Shown here piece after piece: positions 12,445-23,203 of a stretch of DNA of 64,000 nt (position 1 is its first letter; each line of letters begins with the position of its first letter). Source of the stretch: Auanema rhodensis (lineage: Eukaryota; Nematoda; Chromadorea; Rhabditida; Rhabditidae); the NCBI GenBank assembly GCA_964057225.1, contig CAXKVF010000082.1, positions 124,001 to 188,000 on the forward strand, in the 5' to 3' direction. A program made the translations under genes and the position numbers. The notes under the pieces were generated by a model. The model was given only the letters and a program-made list of their open reading frames with translations. It searched no databases and was not told where the DNA came from.

Positions 12445-13852
12445 ACGTGAAGCGAGTTACATACCAAGTGCACATCACGTGTACATTTAATTAGCATAAA
12501 TTAAAGTTCACGTAAATTTCAAAGTCATGGTTACCATGAACCAATATCAATAAAAATTTGTTTTTAGACTAATATGGACATGGGGAATCTAATTTTGAAA
12601 ACCGCATCTCTTTATCTTTCACGTGAAGCGAGTTACATACCAAGTACACATCACGTGTACATTTAATTAGCATAAATTAAAGTTCACGTAAATTTCAAAG
12701 TCATGGTTACCATGAACCAATATCAATAAAAATTTGTTTTTAGACTAATATGGACATGGGGAATCTAATTTTGAAAACCGCATCTCTTTATCTTTCACGT
12801 GAAGCGAGTTACATACCAAGTGCACATCACGTGTACATTTAATTAGCATAAATTAAAGTTCACGTAAATTTCAAAGTCATGGTTACCATGAAGCAATATC
12901 AATAAAAATTTGTTTTTAGACTAATATGGACATGGGGAATCTAATTTTGAAAACCGCATCTCTTTATCTTTCACGTGAAGCGAGTTACATACCAAGTGCA
13001 CATCACGTGTACATTTAATTAGCATAAATTAAAGTTCACGTAAATTTCAAAGTCATGGTTACCATGAACCAATATCAATAAAAATTTGTTTTTAGACTAA
13101 TATGGACATGGGGAATCTAATTTTGAAAACCGCATCTCTTTATCTTTCACGTGAAGCGAGTTACATACCAAGTGCACATCACGTGTACATTTAATTAGCA
13201 TAAATTAAAGTTCACGTAAAATTCAAAGTCATGGTTACCATGCACCAATATCAATAAAAATTTGTTTTTAGACTAATATGGACATGGGGAATCTAATTTT
13301 GAAAACCGCATCTCTTTATCTTTCACGTGAAGCGAGTTACATACCAAGTGCACATCACGTGTACATTTAATTAGCATAAATTAAAGTTCACGTAAATTTC
13401 AAAGTCATGGTTACCATGAAGCAATATCAATAAAAATTTGTTTTTAGACTAATATGGACATGGGGAATCTAATTTTGAAAACCGCATCTCTTTATCTTTC
13501 ACGTGAAGCGAGTTACATACCAAGTGCACATCACGTGTACATTTAATTAGCATAAATTAAAGTTCACGTAAATTTCAAAGTCATGGTTACCATGAAGCAA
13601 TATCAATAAAAATTTGTTTTTAGACTAATATGGACAGGGGGAATCTAATTTTGAAAACCGCATCTCTTTATCTTTCACGTGAAGCGAGTTACATACCAAG
13701 TGCACATCACGTGTACATTTAATTAGCATAAATTAAAGTTCACGTAAATTTCAAAGTCATGGTTACCATGAACCAATATCAATAAAAATTTGTTTTTAGA
13801 CTAATATGGACATGGGGAATCTAATTTTGAAAACCGCATCTCTTTATCTTTC
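12445..13852. repeat. M72-M79: mixed A, G and Cd monomers
   Basis: The series is A, A (with a private g26a in M73, agtacac), G, A, Cd, G, G with t137g, A. The run A-Cd-G-G(t137g)-A at M75-M79 recurs at M97-M101 (16868-17747) and M145-M149 (25316-26195). It is therefore a shared module that precedes the 5-mer HOR elsewhere. Here the 5-mer's Cd, A and Cd members are missing and a c34t monomer follows directly. Confidence 0.75.
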
Positions 13853-14908
13853 ACGTGAAGCGAGTTACATACCAAGTGCACATCATGTGTACATTTAATT
13901 AGCATAAATTAAAGTTCACGTAAATTTCAAAGTCATGGTTACCATGAACCAATATCAATAAAAATTTGTTTTTAGACTAATATGGACATGGGGAATCTAA
14001 TTTTAAAAACCGCATCTCTTCATCTTTCACGTGAAGCGAAATACATACCAAGTGCACATCACGTGTACATTTAATTAGCATAAATTAAAGTTCACGTAAA
14101 ATTCAAAGTCATGGTTACCATGCACCAATATCAATAAAAATTCGTTTTTAGACTAATATGGACATGGGGAATCTAATTTTGAAAACCGCATCTCTTTATT
14201 TTTCACGTGAAGCGAGTTACATACCAAGTGCACATCACGTGTACATTTAATTAGCATAAATTAAAGTTCACGTAAAATTCAAAGTCATGGTTACCATGAA
14301 CCAATATCAATAAAAATTTGTTTTAAGAATAATATGGACATGGGGAATCTAATTTTGAAAACCGCATCTCTTTATTTTTCACGTGAAGCGAGTTACATAC
14401 CAAGTGCACATCACGTGTACATTTAATTAGCATAAATTAAAGTTCACGTAAATTTCAAAGTCATGGTTACCATGCACCAATATCAATAAAAATTCGTTTT
14501 TAGACTAATATGGACATGGGGAATCTAATTTTGAAAACCGCATCTCTTTATCTTTCACGTGAAGCGAGTTACATACCAAGTGCACATCATGTGTACATTT
14601 AATTAGCATAAATTAAAGTTCACGTAAATTTCAAAGTCATGGTTACCATGAACCAATATCAATAAAAATTTGTTTTTAGACTAATATGGACATGGGGAAT
14701 CTAATTTTGAAAACCGCATCTCTTTATCTTTCACGTGAAGCGAGTTACATACCAAGTGCACATCACGTGTACATTTAATTAGCATAAATTAAAGTTCACG
14801 TAAATTTCAAAGTCATGGTTACCATGAACCAATATCAATAAAAATTTGTTTTAAGAATAATATGGACATGGGGAATCTAATTTTGAAAACCGCATCTCTT
14901 CATCTTTC
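13853..14908. repeat. 6-monomer module, copy 2 (M80-M85), intact
   Basis: This is the full-length counterpart of 11440-12444. M81 carries a private change near its start (gcgaaataca instead of gcgagttaca). M82 is the rare combination aacc with t73a, also seen in M68 and M358, which looks like a recombinant between A and Cd haplotypes. Confidence 0.82.
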
Positions 14909-16140
14909 ACGTGAAGCGAGTTACATACCAAGTGCACATCACGTGTACATTTAATTAGCATAAATTAAAGTTCACGTAAAATTCAAAGTCATGGTTACCA
15001 TGCACCAATATCAATAAAAATTCGTTTTTAGACTAATATGGACATGGGGAATCTAATTTTGAAAACCGCATCTCTTTATCTTTCACGTGAAGCGAGTTAC
15101 ATACCAAGTGCACATCATGTGTACATTTAATTAGCATAAATTAAAGTTCACGTAAATTTCAAAGTCATGGTTACCATGAACCAATATCAATAAAAATTTG
15201 TTTTTAGACTAATATGGACATGGGGAATCTAATTTTAAAAACCGCATCTCTTCATCTTTCACGTGAAGCGAGTTACATACCAAGTGCACATCACGTGTAC
15301 ATTTAATTAGCATAAATTAAAGTTCACGTAAAATTCAAAGTCATGGTTACCATGCACCAATATCAATAAAAATTCGTTTTTAGACTAATATGGACATGGG
15401 GAATCTAATTTTGAAAACCGCATCTCTTTATCTTTCACGTGAAGCGAGTTACATACCAAGTGCACATCACGTGTACATTTAATTAGCATAAATTAAAGTT
15501 CACGTAAATTTCAAAGTCATGGTTACCATGAACCAATATCAATAAAAATTTGTTTTTAGACTAATATGGACATGGGGAATCTAATTTTGAAAACCGCATC
15601 TCTTTATTTTTCACGTGAAGCGAGTTACATACCAAGTGCACATCACGTGTACATTTAATTAGCATAAATTAAAGTTCACGTAAATTTCAAAGTCATGGTT
15701 ACCATGAAGCAATATCAATAAAAATTTGTTTTTAGACTAATATGGACATGGGGAATCTAATTTTGAAAACCGCATCTCTTTATCTTTCACGTGAAGCGAG
15801 TTACATACCAAGTGCACATCACGTGTACATTTAATTAGCATAAATTAAAGTTCACGTAAATTTCAAAGTCATGGTTACCATGCACCAATATCAATAAAAA
15901 TTTGTTTTTAGACTAATATGGACATGGGGAATCTAATTTTGAAAACCGCATCTCTTTATCTTTCACGTGAAGCGAGTTACATACCAAGTGCACATCACGT
16001 GTACATTTAATTAGCATAAATTAAAGTTCACGTAAATTTCAAAGTCATGGTTACCATGCACCAATATCAATAAAAATTTGTTTTTAGACTAATATGGACA
16101 TGGGGAATCTAATTTTGAAAACCGCATCTCTTTATCTCTC
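14909..16140. repeat. M86-M92: end of the t121a/c125a region
   Basis: The series is Cd with t115c, A with c34t/g153a/t169c, Cd with t115c, A with c172t, G, C, C with t174c. M85-M88 repeats the order of M64-M67 (11088-11740). After M85 the t121a change is not seen again in the window. No other element. Confidence 0.75.
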
Positions 16141-16339
16141 ACGTGAAGCGAGTTACATACCAAGTGCACATCACGTGTACATTTAATTAGCATAAATTAA
16201 AGTTCACGTAAATTTCAAAGTCAAGTTCACGTAAATTTCAAAGTCATGGTTACCATGAAGCAATATCAATAAAAATTTGTTTTTAGACTAATATGGACAT
16301 GGGGAATCTAATTTTGAAAACCGCATCTCTTTATCTTTC
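16141..16339. repeat. M93, 199-bp monomer with a 23-bp internal tandem duplication
   Basis: Positions 61-83 of the unit (from aagttcacg to aaagtc) are present twice in direct tandem, about 16200-16245. This duplicates box 3 (CACGTA) and the AAATTT tract just left of the dyad. It is the only insertion in the window. From 16340 to the end, 47.6 kb follow without any change in monomer length. Confidence 0.94.
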
Positions 16340-16409
16340 ACGTGAAGCGAGTTACATACCAAGTGCACATCACGTGTACATTTAATTAGCATAAATTAAA
16401 GTTCACGTA
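16339..16409. promoter_or_regulatory. Three evenly spaced ACGT cores in each monomer (example in M94)
   Basis: In M94, CACGTG lies at 16339-16344 and 16371-16376, and CACGTA at 16404-16409. The ACGT cores start 32 and 33 bp apart, near three turns of B-DNA. Box 1 sits in a perfect 10-bp palindrome, TTCACGTGAA. Box 2 reads ATCACGTG, which fits the budding-yeast CDEI consensus RTCACRTG and the plant G-box core. Box 3 is a half match. G-box elements are known bHLH/bZIP targets and CDEI is a Cbf1 target. That any protein binds here is inference. The trio recurs in most monomers but is broken in subfamilies (c34t, g37c with t69a, t4a, c176t). Confidence 0.5.
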
Positions 16410-16515
16410 AATTTCAAAGTCATGGTTACCATGAACCAATATCAATAAAAATTTGTTTTTAGACTAATATGGACATGGGGAATCTAATTTTGAAAACCGC
16501 ATCTCTTTATCTTTC
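16340..16515. repeat. Reference monomer (M94), identical to the consensus
   Basis: This unit carries the majority base at every position and serves as the numbering reference. It contains, in order: CACGTG box 1 across the junction (176-5), GTGCAC (24-29), CACGTG box 2 (32-37), an AT-rich stretch (40-61), CACGTA box 3 (65-70), AAATTT (70-75), a dyad around GGTTACC (81-95), an A-tract/T-tract run (105-121), a G-run (138-141) and a pyrimidine-rich end (161-176). Its five CpGs start at positions 2, 9, 34, 67 and 159. The main polymorphic sites are 73 (t/a), 95-97 (aac, aag or cac), 115, 121, 125, 133, 137, 139, 141, 154 and 169. The common types are called A (aacc at 95-98), G (aagc) and C (cacc). 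Cd means C plus t73a. Confidence 0.95.
16420..16434. other. 7-bp dyad with BstEII-type core in each monomer (example in M94)
   Basis: Positions 81-95 read as two 7-bp inverted arms (tcatggt and accatga) around a single central base. The centre contains GGTTACC, a GGTNACC (BstEII) site. In A- and G-type monomers the arms are 7 bp. In C-type monomers a95c shortens them to 6 bp. Variants g86t (M10, M17, M22, M30, M40, M48, M57), t84c (M23, M31, M41, M49) and c90g (M352, M359, M361) break pairing in the arm. Short dyads are a recurrent feature of centromeric satellites. A functional role here is inference, and a 7-bp arm alone is too short to expect a stable cruciform. Confidence 0.6.
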
Positions 16516-17395
16516 ACGTGAAGCGAGTTACATACCAAGTGCACATCACGTGTACATTTAATTAGCATAAATTAAAGTTCACGTAAATTTCAAAGTCATG
16601 GTTACCATGAACCAATATCAATAAAAATTTGTTTTTAGACTAATATGGACATGGGGAATCTAATTTTGAAAACCGCATCTCTTTATCTTTCACGTGAAGC
16701 GAGTTACATACCAAGTGCACATCACGTGTACATTTAATTAGCATAAATTAAAGTTCACGTAAATTTCAAAGTCATGGTTACCATGAAGCAATATCAATAA
16801 AAATTTGTTTTTAGACTAATATGGACATGGGGAATCTAATTTTGAAAACCGCATCTCTTTATCTTTCACGTGAAGCGAGTTACATACCAAGTGCACATCA
16901 CGTGTACATTTAATTAGCATAAATTAAAGTTCACGTAAATTTCAAAGTCATGGTTACCATGAACCAATATCAATAAAAATTTGTTTTTAGACTAATATGG
17001 ACATGGGGAATCTAATTTTGAAAACCGCATCTCTTTATCTTTCACGTGAAGCGAGTTACATACCAAGTGCACATCACGTGTACATTTAATTAGCATAAAT
17101 TAAAGTTCACGTAAAATCCAAAGTCATGGTTACCATGCACCAATATCAATAAAAATTTGTTTTTAGACTAATATGGACATGGGGAATCTAATTTTGAAAA
17201 CCGCATCTCTTTATCTTTCACGTGAAGCGAGTTACATACCAAGTGCACATCACGTGTACATTTAATTAGCATAAATTAAAGTTCACGTAAATTTCAAAGT
17301 CATGGTTACCATGAAGCAATATCAATAAAAATTTGTTTTTAGACTAATATGGACATGGGGAATCTAATTTTGAAAACCGCATCTCTTTATCTTTC

Positions 17396-20300
17396 ACGTG
17401 AAGCGAGTTACATACCAAGTGCACATCACGTGTACATTTAATTAGCATAAATTAAAGTTCACGTAAATTTCAAAGTCATGGTTACCATGAAGCAATATCA
17501 ATAAAAATTTGTTTTTAGACTAATATGGACAGGGGGAATCTAATTTTGAAAACCGCATCTCTTTATCTTTCACGTGAAGCGAGTTACATACCAAGTGCAC
17601 ATCACGTGTACATTTAATTAGCATAAATTAAAGTTCACGTAAATTTCAAAGTCATGGTTACCATGAACCAATATCAATAAAAATTTGTTTTTAGACTAAT
17701 ATGGACATGGGGAATCTAATTTTGAAAACCGCATCTCTTTATCTTTCACGTGAAGCGAGTTACATACCAAGTGCACATCACGTGTACATTTAATTAGCAT
17801 AAATTAAAGTTCACGTAAAATTCAAAGTCATGGTTACCATGCACCAATATCAATAAAAATTTGTTTTTAGACTAATATGGACATGGGGAATCTAATTTTG
17901 AAAACCGCATCTCTTTATCTTTCACGTGAAGCGAGTTACATACCAAGTGCACATCACGTGTACATTTAATTAGCATAAATTAAAGTTCACGTAAATTTCA
18001 AAGTCATGGTTACCATGAACCAATATCAATAAAAATTTGTTTTTAGACTAATATGGACATGGGGAATCTAATTTTGAAAACCGCATCTCTTCATCTTTCA
18101 CGTGAAGCGAGTTACATACCAAGTGCACATCACGTGTACATTTAATTAGCATAAATTAAAGTTCACGTAAAATTCAAAGTCATGGTTACCATGCACCAAT
18201 ATCAATAAAAATTCGTTTTTAGACTAATATGGACATGGGGAATCTAATTTTGAAAACCGCATCTCTTTATCTTTCACGTGAAGCGAGTTACATACCAAGT
18301 GCACATCATGTGTACATTTAATTAGCATAAATTAAAGTTCACGTAAATTTCAAAGTCATGGTTACCATGAAGCAATATCAATAAAAATTTGTTTTTAGAC
18401 TAATATGGACATGGGGAATCTAATTTTGAAAACCGCATCTCTTTATCTTTCACGTGAAGCGAGTTACATACCAAGTGCACATCACGTGTACATTTAATTA
18501 GCATAAATTAAAGTTCACGTAAATTTCAAAGTCATGGTTACCATGAACCAATATCAATAAAAATTTGTTTTTAGACTAATATGGACATGGGGAATCTAAT
18601 TTTGAAAACCGCATCTCTTTATCTTTCACGTGAAGCGAGTTACATACCAAGTGCACATCACGTGTACATTTAATTAGCATAAATTAAAGTTCACGTAAAA
18701 TTCAAAGTCATGGTTACCATGCACCAATATCAATAAAAATTTGTTTTTAGACTAATATGGACATGGGGAATCTAATTTTGAAAACCGCATCTCTTTATCT
18801 TTCACGTGAAGCGAGTTACATACCAAGTGCACATCACGTGTACATTTAATTAGCATAAATTAAAGTTCACGTAAATTTCAAAGTCATGGTTACCATGAAC
18901 CAATATCAATAAAAATTTGTTTTTAGACTAATATGGACATGGGGAATCTAATTTTGAAAACCGCATCTCTTCATCTTTCACGTGAAGCGAGTTACATACC
19001 AAGTGCACATCACGTGTACATTTAATTAGCATAAATTAAAGTTCACGTAAAATTCAAAGTCATGGTTACCATGCACCAATATCAATAAAAATTCGTTTTT
19101 AGACTAATATGGACATGGGGAATCTAATTTTGAAAACCGCATCTCTTTATCTTTCACGTGAAGCGAGTTACATACCAAGTGCACATCATGTGTACATTTA
19201 ATTAGCATAAATTAAAGTTCACGTAAATTTCAAAGTCATGGTTACCATGAACCAATATCAATAAAAATTTGTTTTTAGACTAATATGGACATGGGGAATC
19301 TAATTTTGAAAACCGCATCTCTTTATCTCTCACGTGAAGCGAGTTACATACCAAGTGCACATCACGTGTACATTTAATTAGCATAAATTAAAGTTCACGT
19401 AAATTTCAAAGTCATGGTTACCATGAAGCAATATCAATAAAAATTTGTTTTTAGACTAATATGGACATGGGGAATCTAATTTTGAAAACCGCATCTCTTT
19501 ATCTTTCACGTGAAGCGAGTTACATACCAAGTGCACATCACGTGTACATTTAATTAGCATAAATTAAAGTTCACGTAAAATTCAAAGTCATGGTTACCAT
19601 GCACCAATATCAATAAAAATTTGTTTTTAGACTAATATGGACATGGGGAATCTAATTTTGAAAACCGCATCTCTTTATCTTTCACGTGAAGCGAGTTACA
19701 TACCAAGTGCACATCACGTGTACATTTAATTAGCATAAATTAAAGTTCACGTAAATTTCAAAGTCATGGTTACCATGAACCAATATCAATAAAAATTTGT
19801 TTTTAGACTAATATGGACATGGGGAATCTAATTTTGAAAACCGCATCTCTTCATCTTTCACGTGAAGCGAGTTACATACCAAGTGCACATCACGTGTACA
19901 TTTAATTAGCATAAATTAAAGTTCACGTAAAATTCAAAGTCATGGTTACCATGCACCAATATCAATAAAAATTCGTTTTTAGACTAATATGGACATGGGG
20001 AATCTAATTTTGAAAACCGCATCTCTTTATCTTTCACGTGAAGCGAGTTACATACCAAGTGCACATCATGTGTACATTTAATTAGCATAAATTAAAGTTC
20101 ACGTAAATTTCAAAGTCATGGTTACCATGAAGCAATATCAATAAAAATTTGTTTTTAGACTAATATGGACATGGGGAATCTAATTTTGAAAACCGCATCT
20201 CTTTATCTTTCACGTGAAGCGAGTTACATACCAAGTGCACATCACGTGTACATTTAATTAGCATAAATTAAAGTTCACGTAAATTTCAAAGTCATGGTTA

Positions 20301-23203
20301 CCATGAACCAATATCAATAAAAATTTGTTTTTAGACTAATATGGACATGGGGAATCTAATTTTGAAAACCGCATCTCTTTATCTTTCACGTGAAGCGAGT
20401 TACATACCAAGTGCACATCACGTGTACATTTAATTAGCATAAATTAAAGTTCACGTAAAATTCAAAGTCATGGTTACCATGCACCAATATCAATAAAAAT
20501 TTGTTTTTAGACTAATATGGACATGGGGAATCTAATTTTGAAAACCGCATCTCTTTATCTTTCACGTGAAGCGAGTTACATACCAAGTGCACATCACGTG
20601 TACATTTAATTAGCATAAATTAAAGTTCACGTAAAATTCAAAGTCATGGTTACCATGCACCAATATCAATAAAAATTTGTTTTTAGACTAATATGGACAT
20701 GGGAAATCTAATTTTGAAAACCGCATCTCTTTATCTTTCACGTGAAGCGAGTTACATACCAAGTGCACATCACGTGTACATTTAATTAGCATAAATTAAA
20801 GTTCACGTAAATTTCAAAGTCATGGTTACCATGAACCAATATCAATAAAAATTTGTTTTTAGACTAATATGGACATGGGGAATCTAATTTTGAAAACCGC
20901 ATCTCTTCATCTTTCACGTGAAGCGAGTTACATACCAAGTGCACATCACGTGTACATTTAATTAGCATAAATTAAAGTTCACGTAAAATTCAAAGTCATG
21001 GTTACCATGCACCAATATCAATAAAAATTCGTTTTTAGACTAATATGGACATGGGGAATCTAATTTTGAAAACCGCATCTCTTTATCTTTCACGTGAAGC
21101 GAGTTACATACCAAGTGCACATCATGTGTACATTTAATTAGCATAAATTAAAGTTCACGTAAATTTCAAAGTCATGGTTACCATGAACCAATATCAATAA
21201 AAATTTGTTTTTAGACTAATATGGACATGGGGAATCTAATTTTGAAAACCGCATCTCTTTATCTCTCACGTGAAGCGAGTTACATACCAAGTGCACATCA
21301 CGTGTACATTTAATTAGCATAAATTAAAGTTCACGTAAATTTCAAAGTCATGGTTACCATGAAGCAATATCAATAAAAATTTGTTTTTAGACTAATATGG
21401 ACATGGGGAATCTAATTTTGAAAACCGCATCTCTTTATCTTTCACGTGAAGCGAGTTACATACCAAGTGCACATCACGTGTACATTTAATTAGCATAAAT
21501 TAAAGTTCACGTAAATTTCAAAGTCATGGTTACCATGAACCAATATCAATAAAAATTTGTTTTTAGACTAATATGGACATGGGGAATCTAATTTTGAAAA
21601 CCGCATCTCTTTATCTTTCACGTGAAGCGAGTTACATACCAAGTGCACATCACGTGTACATTTAATTAGCATAAATTAAAGTTCACGTAAAATTCAAAGT
21701 CATGGTTACCATGCACCAATATCAATAAAAATTTGTTTTTAGACTAATATGGACATGGGGAATCTAATTTTGAAAACCGCATCTCTTTATCTTTCACGTG
21801 AAGCGAGTTACATACCAAGTGCACATCACGTGTACATTTAATTAGCATAAATTAAAGTTCACGTAAATTTCAAAGTCATGGTTACCATGAACCAATATCA
21901 ATAAAAATTTGTTTTTAGACTAATATGGACATGGGGAATCTAATTTTGAAAACCGCATCTCTTCATCTTTCACGTGAAGCGAGTTACATACCAAGTGCAC
22001 ATCACGTGTACATTTAATTAGCATAAATTAAAGTTCACGTAAAATTCAAAGTCATGGTTACCATGCACCAATATCAATAAAAATTCGTTTTTAGACTAAT
22101 ATGGACATGGGGAATCTAATTTTGAAAACCGCATCTCTTTATCTTTCACGTGAAGCGAGTTACATACCAAGTGCACATCATGTGTACATTTAATTAGCAT
22201 AAATTAAAGTTCACGTAAATTTCAAAGTCATGGTTACCATGAAGCAATATCAATAAAAATTTGTTTTTAGACTAATATGGACATGGGGAATCTAATTTTG
22301 AAAACCGCATCTCTTTATCTTTCACGTGAAGCGAGTTACATACCAAGTGCACATCACGTGTACATTTAATTAGCATAAATTAAAGTTCACGTAAATTTCA
22401 AAGTCATGGTTACCATGAACCAATATCAATAAAAATTTGTTTTTAGACTAATATGGACATGGGGAATCTAATTTTGAAAACCGCATCTCTTTATCTTTCA
22501 CGTGAAGCGAGTTACATACCAAGTGCACATCACGTGTACATTTAATTAGCATAAATTAAAGTTCACGTAAAATTCAAAGTCATGGTTACCATGCACCAAT
22601 ATCAATAAAAATTTGTTTTTAGACTAATATGGACATGGGGAATCTAATTTTGAAAACCGCATCTCTTTATCTTTCACGTGAAGCGAGTTACATACCAAGT
22701 GCACATCACGTGTACATTTAATTAGCATAAATTAAAGTTCACGTAAATTTCAAAGTCATGGTTACCATGAACCAATATCAATAAAAATTTGTTTTTAGAC
22801 TAATATGGACATGGGGAATCTAATTTTGAAAACCGCATCTCTTCATCTTTCACGTGAAGCGAGTTACATACCAAGTGCACATCACGTGTACATTTAATTA
22901 GCATAAATTAAAGTTCACGTAAAATTCAAAGTCATGGTTACCATGCACCAATATCAATAAAAATTCGTTTTTAGACTAATATGGACATGGGGAATCTAAT
23001 TTTGAAAACCGCATCTCTTTATCTTTCACGTGAAGCGAGTTACATACCAAGTGCACATCATGTGTACATTTAATTAGCATAAATTAAAGTTCACGTAAAT
23101 TTCAAAGTCATGGTTACCATGAACCAATATCAATAAAAATTTGTTTTTAGACTAATATGGACATGGGGAATCTAATTTTGAAAACCGCATCTCTTTATCT
23201 CTC
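17396..23203. repeat. 11-monomer HOR (1,936 bp), three tandem copies
   Basis: The copies are M100-M110 (17396-19331), M111-M121 (19332-21267) and M122-M132 (21268-23203). Each ends in the same marked monomer (A, c34t, t174c). Each holds two rounds of the 5-mer A, Cd, A with t169c, Cd with t115c, c34t monomer (880 bp); the first round ends in a G-type c34t unit and the second in an A-type one. The eleventh member is a G-type unit. The second copy lacks one A and has an extra Cd with g141a (M118), so its length is kept by compensating changes. Confidence 0.87.

Larger units (their letters stand above)
16340..17395. repeat. M94-M99: near-consensus monomers
   Basis: The series is A, A, G, A, Cd, G. 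These units are consensus apart from the type-defining sites and a private t75c in M98 (gtaaaatcc). They lead into the G-type monomer with t137g that starts the 11-mer HOR. Confidence 0.75.

Noticed and set aside
16444-16449. AATAAA in each monomer as a polyadenylation signal.
   Set aside because: It is a normal word in an AT-rich repeat and no transcription unit accompanies it.
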